The notes under the pieces are model-generated. The model was not told where the DNA came from and ran no database searches. It was given only the letters and a program-made list of their open reading frames with translations. From assembly GCA_024138025.1 (NCBI GenBank), contig JAMXBD010000110.1, positions 1,488,001 to 1,552,000 on the forward strand: DNA of 64,000 bases, in the 5' to 3' direction. Within the stretch, counting starts at the first letter, position 1. Each line of letters starts with the position of its first letter. Position numbers and translations under genes: made by a program. This document shows positions 48,292 to 59,159 of the stretch, piece by piece. Source of the DNA: Combretum micranthum (taxonomy: Eukaryota; Streptophyta; Magnoliopsida; Myrtales; Combretaceae).

Positions 48292-51218
48292 CATCATCGA
48301 ATACCACCAACAACACTACTATTCAAGCCTTGTTGGGCAGATTTTCTCGTGTCTTTGAGGCACCTTCATCATTGCCACCTCTTTGCACTATCCAACATCA
48401 AATTCATTTAGTCCCCAACACTTCTCCAGTCAATGTCAAACCCTATCGCTATCCACATTTTCAGAAAAATGAGATTGAAAGACAAGTGGAGGAAATGTTG
48501 GCCCAAGGAGTCATTCAACGCAGCACTAGTGCCTTTTCTTTCCAGTTTTATTAGTAAAAAAGAAAGATGGGAGCTGGCATTTTTGTGTGGATTATAGGGC
48601 TTTAAATCAAGTTACTGTTCGGGATAATTTTCCTATTCCCACAGTTGATGAATTGATTGATGAACTTAGGAATGCATGTTTATTCTCTAAACTTGATCTC
48701 AGAGCAGGATACCATCAGATTCGAATGGATCCTCAGGATGTGGACAAGACTGCTTTTAGAACTCACCAAGGTCATTACGAATTTCTTGTAATGCCTTTTG
48801 GGTTAAGTAATGCACCTTCCACTTTTCAAGCTATTATGAATACAATGTTTCAGTCTTATCTGAGGAAGTTTGTCATTATTTTCTTTGATGATATTTTGAT
48901 ATATAACAGTAACATGGAAGATCATTTGCAACATTTGACTTTGGTTTTGCAAACTTTATTGGATACAAATTTTTTTTAAGGAGAGCAAGTGTTCTTTTGC
49001 CCGATTTACTATTGAATATTTGGGCCACGTGGTTTCTTTCAATGCTCTTAAGCCAGATCCTTCGAAGGTGGATGCAGTAGCTAATTGGGAAACTCCAAGA
49101 AATGTTAAACAATTGAGAGCATTTTTGGGTCTCTCGGGCTATTACAGAAAGTTCATTAAGGGCTATGCTACTATTGCTAGACCCTTAACAGATTTATTGA
49201 AAACTGATGGATTTCATTGGTCAGCAGAGGCTGATCAAGCTTTTGCACAACTAAAGGAGGCTTTGATTAATGCACCTATTCTAGCTTTGCTTAATTTTAA
49301 TCAACCTTTTGTAGTTGAGACAGATGCATCTGGAGTAGGCATTGGTGCAGTATTGTTACAACAGTCCCACCCAATTGCATGTTTTAGTAAAAAGCTTCCT
49401 AATCGCTTAAGGAAAGCTTCTGTTTATGTTCGGGAACTGTATGCTATTGTAGAATCAGTCAGAAAATGGAGACATTATTTGTTGGGTAATCATTTTCAAA
49501 TTAGGACTGATCATCGGAGTTTGAAAGAATTACTATCACAGGTCATTCAGACACCTGAACAGCAACGTTGTGTGACCAAGCTATTGGGCTACGATTATGA
49601 GATTGTCTACAAGAAAGGAGTAGACAATGTGTTAGCTGATGGTTTATCTCGACAATACAATGATGCCTCTTTATTGGCTTTTTCTATGCCCATTTTCAAT
49701 TGTATTGATGATCTTAAACAAGAGTATCAGACTTTACCTGCTTTTCAGACTATCATTTCTCAATTACAAGCAGGTCTTATTTCCAAGCAGAAGATTGAAT
49801 GGAAACATGGGTTACTATCTTGTGGGAATCGTTTATTTTTGGTGCCTGAGTCTTTATTAATTCCTCGAATTTTGGAGGAATTTCATGGTTCACCGATGGC
49901 TGGCCATTTTGGAGTGACTAAGACATTTAAACGTATTGCCAGTCAATTTTATTGGCCTAAGATGAGGACACAAATTGAAGCTTATGTTCGAAATTGTCAC
50001 ATCTGTCAACAGATTAAGTATGTGACTACTGCCCCGGCTGGATTATTAGCCCCTTTGCCAATTCCTATCAGAATTTGGGAAGACATTGCTATGGATTTCA
50101 TCACACATCTTCCCTCTTCTAGGGGCTGTTCAGTGATATTAGTAGTTGTGGATAGACTATCCAAATACTGCCATTTGGGGGCTTTGGATAGTCATTTTAC
50201 AGCCACTAAGGTTGCCAACTTATTTTTGAACATGATTGTTAAACTACATGGATTCCCTAAATCCATTGTTTCTGATCGAGATTCTATTTTTCTCAGTCAA
50301 TTTTGGAAAGAATTATTTCGTTTGAGTGAGACGAAATTACATATGAGTTCAGCCTACCATCTTCAATCGGATGGTCAAACTGAAGTGTTGAATAAGACTA
50401 ATCAACAGTACCTTCGATGTTTTGTTATGGATTATCCTGAGAGGTGGACTTTGTATTTGCCTTGGGCTGAGTATGCCTATAATACTTCACACCATGAGGG
50501 AGCTGGAATGACTCCATTCCAAATTGTGTATGGCAGAGAACCCCTTGTTTTACCTTCCTATTTAGGGGGCTCTTCACCAGTAGCAGCAGTGGATCAAGAT
50601 TTGGTTTCTCGAGATCAAGCTCTTAAGGTTTTACATGCTAATTTACAGCATGCTCAAACTAAAATGAAGAGTTTAGCTGACAAGCATCGATCTGATGTGA
50701 TCTATAATGAGAGGGATCAGGTGTATGTCAGGCTCCAACCTTATAGACAACTATCATTGGCTTCTTATAAGAGCCATAAGTTGTCTAAACGTTTTTATGG
50801 GCCTTTTACTGTACTCAAGAAGATTGGACAGTGTGCTTATGAATTGGATCTTCCCCCTTTATCTTAAATTCATCGAGTTTTTCATGTTTCTTTGTTAAAA
50901 CCAGCACATGGTACTGATTTACAACCTCTTGAGCTTCCTCTAGAGTCTTATAACTTAGGTCCAATCATCCAACCTATGGCTATCTTAAGTTCCCGCTATG
51001 TGGTTCAACATGGTGCCTATATTCCCCAAGTGTTGGTACAATGGAAGGGATTAGCCACTGAGGATTCTACTTGGGAAGATTGGTACAAATTTCAACAGAC
51101 TTATGCATACTTGGACCTTGAGGACAAGGTCATTTTTCCAGAACAGGGGAAACTTGTTACGGACAGACAACATAGGAACAGATCCAAACCAGTTTGGATG
51201 GAAGACTACTACACATAA
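48255..51218 (+). pseudogene. pol (RT-RNase H-integrase-chromodomain) of the chromovirus element, broken
   Basis: RT occupies three frames (48255-48554, 48587-48979, then from 49020). It has [25 protein letters not shown] and the active-site FFDD at about 48882-48893. RNase H has FVVETDASGVGIGAVL (about 49309) and TDHRSLKELL. Integrase has an HHCC finger (HGSPMAGHFG...CHICQQ), core Asp-Asp-Glu in MDFITHLP, SDRDSIF and QTEVLNK, and the C-terminal FYGPFTVLKKIG motif. A chromodomain reads PQVLVQWKGLATEDSTWED (about 51028-51084). Breaks: single-base indels near 48535 and in the T run at 48970-48979, a frame change near 48260, and a TAA at 50865-50867 where the family has Lys. Otherwise the catalytic residues are retained. 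Confidence 0.88.
51140..51154 (+). promoter_or_regulatory. Polypurine tract of the chromovirus element
   Basis: AGAACAGGGGAAAC lies directly before the 3' LTR start at 51155. It is the expected plus-strand priming site. It overlaps the end of the pol frame, which runs into the LTR until the TAA at 51216-51218. Confidence 0.65.
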
Positions 51219-51692
51219 ATACTTTCAGTTATAGTTACAGCTGGATCTGAGTTGGATGTAACAGATTCAATTTAGATCTCAAATAAATAATACAAGTAGA
51301 TCTTAACAGCATTGCATGTATCAGATAGTTCTCAGCAGCATAGTTACGGTCATGTAAATGTATAACAGAATAGATAGCAGCATGCATGTAACGAAAAGAA
51401 AACAGTATAAATAACAGATCGAGATACACATAGAGGTATCCTCATCTTTTGTCAAATAGTTGTGGTGCCTTGAGTACAGGAGCCTGATCGAGCTCGAATA
51501 GGATTAACCTACACATCAAACAGAGAGTTAGCATTCGAAAGGATCAAGAACAGTAGACAATAACAAGAGAGTATCGAGAGAAAACGAGAAAGTTAGGGTT
51601 TCGAACATACCATTTGAGAGAGAGAGATATAACGCGGAGTTTAAATACCTAGGGTTTATTTTGAACATCAATTTACAGTTTTGACCCTAACA
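51155..51692 (+). repeat. 3' LTR of the chromovirus element
   Basis: 538 bp, TGTTACGGACAG...CCCTAACA, followed by the CATTT duplication. Same length as the 5' LTR with no visible indels. Confidence 0.93.
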
Positions 51693-51697
51693 CATTT

Positions 51698-54596
51698 CCC
51701 TCGAGTAACCGGGGATCATACAATAGAATTCTTAAGCTCGAATGGAATAACCGAGCTAATAATTATATCAAGTGCACGCTTATATGATTTTATAAAAAAT
51801 TTAATTAAAAAAGATTCATAAAATTATAAATTTGTAAAATCTTGCAACTACGTGTCTATATTTAAACTTCCATAACTTAATGCTTGAGAAATTAATCACC
51901 TCTTTAAAATAATATTTTTTTAGTCCCAACTTAAACCAATTTATAATATTAGTAATTTCGATAAATTAATAAAATAATAATCTTAGGAAGACCTTTATAT
52001 AAATTTATAGTTATGTTGATCTCATAAATTAATAATTCTCTATTACAAATATAACTTAGATAATTTAGTAAAATATGAGTGTATTATTATTATTTTTTTC
52101 TTGAAAGGTGGGTTTCATCCGTTACTTTTTTCATTACATTTAGAAGCTTTGGTATTGTGCTCTGGAACTATAACAAAAAAGTTGTGAAGAATTATTGCCA
52201 TTATGAGTGTTTCCTTTGGTGTGATTGGTTCCAAAGGTAATGGAATATTTAGTTATAGTAGAATGGACCCGTAGATACAAATGACTTGTATTGAACATTA
52301 TTTTGTAAGTGACCAATATAATAAATACTATTTGATTATTGAGAACAACGGATGCTATTTATGTACTTATTTTCATAAATATATATGTATGATCAATTTT
52401 TGTTTTCAAAATAATTCACAAAATATGATACATATATTAGTAAGATATAATGATTTTTTATGTAATTAAGTTTATATTCACTTAACCAAAAAAGTACTTC
52501 TTAAATAAATAAAAAAATAATTTATCATTTAACTAATACCTCTTTAAATTGATAAAATTCCACGGTCCTAACGTTATTAATTTATAGAGGTTTTATTGTA
52601 ACTCGCTACTTTGACAACATATATAACATTATTTAGCATTTTTATTTCAAGACTCTCCTTCAAATTTCATATGCTTTAACCGAAAGACACCCTTACAGTG
52701 TTTGCGTTATTTATCTATAATTCATATTGATCTAGCAGTTTGATATATTATAGTTCATCTTTTCATTTGTTTCTTTACACTTGAACCCAAATGAAGTTCT
52801 TGGGAATTCCACACAAAAACCGAATCTCCAGACGAACTTTAACCCTTGTGGAAGTGGGTTTGCATGTGGCTTATGTCTGGCTCAATTGTCGATCGAGTTG
52901 AGTATAATAGCATTCTGTTTACATCATATATATATATATTTTTTTTTATATATATATATTGAATATATTCTAGCGGATTTTTGTCCATGGGGATTTATCA
53001 ATATATTGGAACGATGATCCAAATGAGCAACGTCGAGCAAGCAAATCCTCGATTCGCTAGCTTTGGGTGTGCAAGACCGAACATAATTAGTCAGCATCGA
53101 TGAAAGCAGAGAGAATGAGTTGAGTATATATTGTAGTAATCGTGTCCTGTTATTGATTGGCAAAGTAGATCAATATAAATAAGAAAGTTGTCTTTTGATT
53201 GGAGTGAAAAACATGTATGCCAATTTTAGGAAAAAAATTATAAAAATACAAATTAAAGAAAAAGTACTAAATTATCATTGTTACATCGTGTGTAGGAGAT
53301 GCAATACTAAGATTTGTACTTGTATCGCATGTTCAACATGCGACATAGCAATAGCGTCTAAATGTGTATTGCATGTGATCGTACGATAAATGTCTGAATG
53401 TGTATCATACTTTGAAAATACGATATATGCATGCTAAATATGCAATATAATGATGGTAATTATGTAATTATTTTTATTTAAGTTATATTTATATAATTTT
53501 TTTAAAAAGATGGTTAAATAAGAAATAATTTTCCTTTGATTGTTTAGGAAATTATGTCTAAGGGATTTAGCAAGTAAACCTTTATTGATTAGGAAACTCT
53601 CTAGAAGTCTGCCATATAAGTTGAAGACAACTAGGTAAGTGGTTCACTTGCCCAAGATATGTGAGCGACCTTGATGGTCCATCATTAAATTGGCAAGAGG
53701 CTTTTGAGTTGCTGCCAAACAAGACAATTCAACATAACTTTGTGAACTTGGTTGGAGGTTAACCCATAATTTGATCAGCCCGATCTAAGGTCCTATAGAT
53801 TAACTCATAGCATGGAGAGGTTGGACTGGGTCATGGAGGCGATGACCAAAATTATCTATCTACGTATCATTTAAAGAATAGAGTTAGGAAAATTAGTTTA
53901 TTTGTTGTGGTTCCAATACTAATGTTCTTGATGCTTTTTTGTCAGTTTGTTTATCATCATAATTTTGCTGATTATGGTTCTTATGATATATTAGTTAAGA
54001 AGTGAAAGTTAATACACTTTTAAGATAAAAAGGTTTCAAAAATATAATTAATCCATCATTTTGTAAAGCTAAATAAATAAAAATTAATAAAGTTTTCTTT
54101 CATGGAAATTTATTAGATATTAATTTTGTAAGGAGGCTACATGTATACTTTTTTTTTCCCCTTTTTTCCATTGTTGACTCCATACATGATACATACTTAT
54201 ATATCTTGAAATTTTATATTTGTTAGGCTTCGGTCCAACATATATGGCTCATAGCAAATAAAAATAGAAACCCTATTAGTTATATTTGCATATTTAAGGA
54301 AAGGAAAAAAAGAAAAAAAAAGGAAGGTCATTGAAAGAAAATGGCATTGCGATCACGGATTTAAATACAAATAAGAATAAAAATTTAGTGCGACTCCAGG
54401 GAAGAAACTAATAAAAAGGGTATCTTCCATAGTGCATCTTATTTGAGTGCAAGAACATTGAAAAAGAAAAATCATAATATTATATATTGAGGAGACGACA
54501 ATTGGGAATATATATACATAATATACTTGCCATCGCGGAAATTCGGAAAGAGAAAACCAACATGACAGAAGAAGTCGGCAATTAGAAATATATATA
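51698..54596. other. Non-coding AT-rich spacer
   Basis: No protein or RNA gene recognised. An AT/T-rich near-palindrome lies at 52926-52960. Repeated GCATGTTCAACATGCGAC-type wording near 53325-53440 has no clear identity. Confidence 0.3.
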
Positions 54597-54921
54597 GGGA
54601 AAAAAGCAAAAATACCCCTAAATTTAGGGACGACACAAATTGATCCTCGGATTGATTTTATCAACTTTGGAAGTGTGGTTTTTGACTCCTAGAACTATAA
54701 ACAATTTGTAAATAAGAACATTTTATCTATTTTCTATCCTTGTCTGTACAAAATTCGTATAAAAAGTACATTTTGAATAGTAAAATTTTTATATTTTTTG
54801 ATAGAAAAGTACCATATTTGCAATATTTTATAATTTAAGGGGTCAAAACTAGATTTTTAAAGTTCAGGATGTCAAATCATACTATCCCTAAAGTTTAAAG
54901 GAGTGTTTTTACACTTTACCC
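54597..54921. mobile_element. MITE with GGG...CCC inverted ends
   Basis: The left end GGGAAAAAAGCAAAAATACC then CCTAAATTTAGGGACGA matches the inverted right end GGGTAAAGTGTAAAAACACT then CCTTTAAACTTTAGGGATAG. The 325-bp interior has no ORF. The flanks are AT repeats, so a target duplication cannot be judged. Similar in style to the next MITE and the 31.1-kb TIR element. Confidence 0.6.
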
Positions 54922-55272
54922 AGTATAATATTCAAAATGTCTTTTTTATTATTGTTAATTGAATAAACAAGCAAAATTATAATGAAAATGTAATTGCAGA
55001 ATACTAACATTCGTGTAAATTTGCTCTTTTTATTCTACTACATCTTTTTCATTAAAATATTTTATAATCTATTTTTATTGAAAAAAAATATAAGTTTTAT
55101 GTATTAATTTTTTTCCAATAAATTGATAGACTAATATCCATTCACATATATGATAATGAAAAGGTGAAAATAAATAAATAAACATTCTAAGATGCAGTGA
55201 ATTCGACCACCAGACTGTTTGATACACATCCTCCCATGGCGTTAGAACATTAATTTGTAAACTTTTCAAACA

Positions 55273-55537
55273 GGGAAAATGTCACAAATGGTACCTAGAC
55301 TATGATAAAATATGCAATTTGATACTTGAACATTGAAACTGATCAATTTTGCACCTTAACTTTAAAATTGATCAATTTGATATCTAAAATACTCTAAGAT
55401 TGATTAATTTAGTACCTATGGAGATAGTACTGGCATGCAAAAAGATTTTTTCAGGTACTAAATTAATCAATTTCAAAGTTTGGGTACCTAATTGCATAAT
55501 TTTTTTAAAGTTTAAGTACCGTTCATGACATTAACCC
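55273..55537. mobile_element. MULE-type MITE, 265 bp
   Basis: The left end GGGAAAATGTCACAAATGGT pairs with the inverted right end GGGTTAATGTCATGAACGGT. The inverted similarity continues for about 55 bp (ATGCAATTTGATAC / ATGCAATTAGGTAC). The flanking 9 bases TTTCAAACA (55264-55272) and TTTCGAATA (55538-55546) match at 7 of 9, as expected for a Mutator-type duplication. No ORF. Confidence 0.65.
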
Positions 55538-55928
55538 TTTCGAATAATGCACTTCTATATATTATTATATTAGTTTATATATTCGATAGTGTCATATAAA
55601 AAACGCTTGTCTAGGTACAAGGGGAAAAATTAGAAAAAATTATTGTAACTAATTAAGTCTAGTCATGGTTGTTATGTATTTGAAATTAGTAGTAGTCTTA
55701 TAATTTAAGCGGGAGACTTGAATTAAATATTGCTTCTAAATAGTGAGTGTTATAGGACCGCACTTAAGTCTGAAGTTGCGGTCGAAATTTGACTGATAGA
55801 AATATTTACTTTTGAACATAAAAGAAAAATAGAATAGCAAGAATAGTTTTTATAAGAAAAATGATGATTTTTATTAGTACAATTTTAAGTTAAATTAATG
55901 ATTTAAAAAAAAAAATTGTAATGTAAAC
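55538..55928. other. Non-coding spacer before the copia stack
   Basis: AT-rich. Ends with TAAAC (55924-55928), the left target duplication of the copia unit. Confidence 0.4.
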
Positions 55929-56093
55929 TGTTAAGAAATATAAATTAGTATATATTAGATATTATAATTAATGATGTGTTTGGTAGTAATAGGCAGAGGT
56001 AGGTAGGATTGATAGCTCTATATATATTCTCATTTTATATATAACAGATGAGATAACAATACAATTATTCTCCTTTTTACTTATCAAATAACA
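55929..56093 (+). repeat. Copia LTR A
   Basis: 165 bp, TGTTAAGAAATATAAATTAG ... TATCAAATAACA. Followed directly by the primer site TGGCATCAGAGC at 56094. Confidence 0.88.
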
Positions 56094-56514
56094 TGGCATC
56101 AGAGCTTTAGGAAAATTCTCTTCTTCTAGGAAAATTTTCTCTCTTTGGTTTGCCGTAGTGAAAATTACATTTTTATAAAATCAGGGTTTTTCTTTCTAGT
56201 TGCCCTAGTGAGTAACGTTTAGATCTTCAACACACCCTAAAAAGCATTATTATTATTTCTCATTGCCCTTTAGGAAGAAATTCTATCATAACTACCCTAG
56301 TGAATGGCGTTTGCATCCTACACACACCTTGGAAAGTGTGTGCAGGAGAGACTGTTGCCCGACATACTTTTTTAATAAGCTCCAGCAACCAATGGACAGG
56401 CGCATGAGGCCATGGGCCATGTGAAGCATTCGAAGTTCTCTCTCATTTTCCGGCCATGGAGGCATGTGCTATCCTTTTCATCATCGATAAAATGTACAAC
56501 AGATGTTGATCTCT

Positions 56515-56631
56515 ACAAGACATGTCAAGACTAGAGCATGGTTAGTAGATATCTTCAACAAAGCTTTGAATGGTGTCAAAGTTGATGATATTTGTAACAA
56601 GTAGGGCATTAATATATATGCTCCAACTTGA
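56515..56631 (+). pseudogene. Copia RNase H C-terminal remnant A
   Basis: Reads RHVKTRAWLVDIFNKALNGV and, after a stop, INIYAPT followed by TGA and a polypurine run. HVKTR.QLADIFTKAL...L is the conserved end of the copia polyprotein. It is too short to function and holds an internal TAG. Confidence 0.75.
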
Positions 56632-56638
56632 GGGGAAA

Positions 56639-56803
56639 TGTTAAGATATATAAATCAACATATATTAGATATTATAATTAATGATGTGTTTAGTAGTGGT
56701 AGGTAAAGGTAGATGTGATTGATAACTCTTTATATATTCTCATTTTATATATGATAGATGAGATAACAATACAGTTATTCTTCTTTTTACTTATCAAATA
56801 ATA
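56639..56803 (+). repeat. Copia LTR B (shared middle LTR)
   Basis: 165 bp, TGTTAAGATATATAAATC ... TATCAAATAATA (the final CA has become TA). Followed by the primer site TGGTATCAGAGC at 56804. It serves as 3' LTR of the left unit and 5' LTR of the right one. Confidence 0.88.
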
Positions 56804-57228
56804 TGGTATCAGAGCTTTAGGAAAATTCTTTTCTTCTTAGGGAATTTTTCCTCTTTAAGTTGCCCTAGTGAAGATTACCATTTTATAAAATTAGGGTTTT
56901 CCTTTCTAGTTGCCCTATTAGGTAACGTTTAGATCTTTAACACACCTAGGAAAGTTTGCTTATTATTTCTCATTGCCTGGTAGGAAGAAATTCCACCATA
57001 ACTGCTTTAGTGAGTAGCGCTTACATCCTACACACACCTTGGAAAGTGTGTGTAGGAGAGATTGTCGCCCGACATACTTTTTCGACAAGTTGTAGCAACC
57101 AACGGATAGTCGTGTGAGGCCATGAGCCATGTAAAGCATTCAATGCTCCCTTTCATTTTCCACACGTGGAGGCGTGTGCTACCTTTTTCATCCTAGAAAA
57201 AAAAAAGTGCAACAGATGTTGATCTCCA

Positions 57229-57347
57229 CAGGACATGTTAAGACTAGAGTACGGTTAGCAGATATCTTCAACAAAGGTTTGAATGGTGTTGAAGTTGATG
57301 ATATTTGTAACAATTTGGGCATAATTAATATCTATGCTCCAATTTGA
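57229..57347 (+). pseudogene. Copia RNase H C-terminal remnant B
   Basis: Reads GHVKTRVRLADIFNKGLNGV, then LGIINIYAPI and TGA, with no internal stop. It is better preserved than remnant A and followed by GAGGGGGAG before LTR C. Confidence 0.78.
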
Positions 57348-57354
57348 GGGGGAG

Positions 57355-57482
57355 CGTTAAGAAATATAAATTAGTATATATTAGATATTATAATTAATGA
57401 TGTATTTGGTAGTAGTAAGTAAAGGCAAGTAGGATTGATAGCTCTATATATATTCTCATTTTGTATATGACAGATGATATAA
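57355..57482 (+). repeat. Copia LTR C, left part (split)
   Basis: Starts CGTTAAGAAATATAAATTAG (TG changed to CG). 128 bp, ending in TATAA, the left target duplication of the gypsy insertion. The remaining 37 bp are at 63011-63047, giving 165 bp in total. Confidence 0.88.
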
Positions 57483-57949
57483 TGATGTAGACGGCTTAGC
57501 AGATGAATATTGGAGGAAGCGGGAGCCGTTGGAGCAAAGGAAGAGGAGGATGTCTCCAGGCCGGCGAGCTACCGGCCAATATGGTTGGCTTATTATCATG
57601 AATTTATTATTTTGTTTCTATTTTCTAAAAACCATATAGTGTATTTTAGGATAGTCAATATTGCATTTATCACCTAGGACTTTATATTTATTAATTTCCT
57701 TTTTAGCATATATTGTATTTTAGGATAGTCAATATTGCATTTATCACTTAAGATTTTATATTTATTATTTTCCTTTTTAGGTTTGTTTTAGGGTTTATTT
57801 ATAATAGTATAAATAGGCTCTTGAAACTTATCATATTATTCATTTTGAAACCCTAATATTAAGAGATTTCTCTCTGGAATTGCATCAATTGTGTGCTTGA
57901 GATTCATTCGTTGAGTGATCTCGTTTATCCATGCTAACTCATTGCGTCA
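57483..57949 (+). repeat. 5' LTR of the nested gypsy element
   Basis: 467 bp, TGATGTAGACGG ... ATTGCGTCA. It carries an internal tandem duplication of roughly 85 bp (TATTTTAGGATAGTCAATAT appears twice, about 57650 and 57718) and a TATA-like ATAGTATAAATAGGC near 57805. Confidence 0.88.
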
Positions 57950-57951
57950 GT

Positions 57952-57967
57952 TGGTACAAAGCTGGAA
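57952..57967 (+). promoter_or_regulatory. Probable primer-binding site of the nested gypsy element
   Basis: TGGTACAAAGCTGG two bases after the 5' LTR, beginning TGG. The tRNA was not identified. Confidence 0.55.
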
Positions 57968-58086
57968 AGATTCCTGTGGAGATGTGAGGAGACGACAGTT
58001 TAGGAGGCGGTCATGTTCCAAACGTTGTGAGGGATGTGGAAGCCCTGCGAGCCAAATTAAAGGATCAAAGGGGGTGTTGCATGACA

Positions 58087-59130
58087 TGGATTAGAGATCC
58101 CAATGTTTTGACAGTGCTTTGATGACCTGGTTGAGCGTTTCGACATGATGGGGCCCAATGGCAACAGAAACAGGAATTTCAATAGGGAACGACTAAGAGC
58201 ACGAGATGCGCACGGTGAACCCATCGGTTGGCTTGTGGCTGTAAATCGTAGATTACAAATGTCGAAGGATGACTTTGAAGAGGAAGATGATGTCTTGTTT
58301 GAAGATGAACCACCACGACAGAAGGGTGGTTATGGTGGTAGGTATAGAGGAGAAAACTATAGATTTAGTTATGGAGACAATGGTGATTATAAATTAAAGA
58401 TTGATAATCCCAGTTTTAATAAGAATCTAAATATTGAAGACTTTATTGATTAGATAGCTGAGGTCAACGGTTCTTTAAATATATGGAGATCCCAGAAGGA
58501 AAAAGGGTGAAGTTAGTGGCATGTCGTTTAAAGGGCGGGGCTTCTGCCTAGTGGGAGAGGTTGCAAAGTAGGAGGCATAGAGAGGGTAAACAGTCGATGA
58601 GGACATGGTACTGGATGAAATAGCTTTTGTAGCGGGATTTCCTACCCCTAGATTATGAAAAAATTCTATTCCAGCAATATCAGAGGTGTCGCTAAGGCTA
58701 GAGGACTGTACATGAGTATATTGCAGATTTCATGCGGTTGGCAGAGAGGAATAATCTGCTGGAAAGTGAAGGTCAGCAGGTGGCGAGGTATCTGGAGGGA
58801 TTGAAGCCATAGATCCTTGACAAAATTGGTGCCAGGTATTACGCAGTTTGAATGAAGCCAAGAATATGGATATCAAGGCGAAATTGATGTTACAAGAGAA
58901 GAGTAGTCGTTTTGACAGCAGTAAGCATTATAGAGGTGATAGTTCTAGTAAAATCTCTGTACAGAAATCTAAGACTGTCCTGAAGATACAAGGGGGTGGT
59001 GTTGAGAGGAAAGACGATAAGGCCATAGACAAGAAAGTGGTGGAATCAAAGGAGGGGCGGAAGCAAAACAATCCCTATGCAAAACCCATATTAGAGAAGT
59101 GTTATAGATGCAACTAACTAGGCCATCAAT
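58087..59130 (+). pseudogene. gag of the nested gypsy element
   Basis: MGPNGNRNRNFNRERLRARD begins near 58148. DYKLKIDNPSFNKNLNIEDF, the start of the gag domain, follows (58390-58446), then broken segments ([20 protein letters not shown], 58730-58808) and LNEAKNMDIKAKLMLQEKSS (58845). The region ends in a zinc knuckle, KCYRCN then LGHQSNEYPN, where a stop sits inside and one cysteine reads Tyr. Frame changes occur between 58453 and 58848. A nucleocapsid role is known for the family; this copy is non-functional. Confidence 0.8.
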
Positions 59131-59159
59131 CTAATGAGTACCCGAATAAGAAGGGAATA

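Larger units (their letters stand above)
46174..51692 (+). mobile_element. Full-length chromovirus-type Ty3/gypsy retrotransposon (Reina-like), 5519 bp
   Basis: Two 538-bp LTRs (46174-46711 and 51155-51692) start TGTT...GGACAGACAACATAGG and end TTTTGACCCTAACA. They enclose gag-PR-RT-RNase H-INT-chromodomain in Ty3/gypsy order. A perfect 5-bp duplication CATTT flanks the element (46169-46173 and 51693-51697). I count about 19 substitutions between the LTRs by eye, mostly transitions, so the insertion is fairly recent. The chromodomain marks it as a chromovirus. The short size and the GLCYNCDEK gag knuckle suggest the Reina lineage, which is inference. The pol is broken in several places, so it is now non-autonomous. 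Confidence 0.93.
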
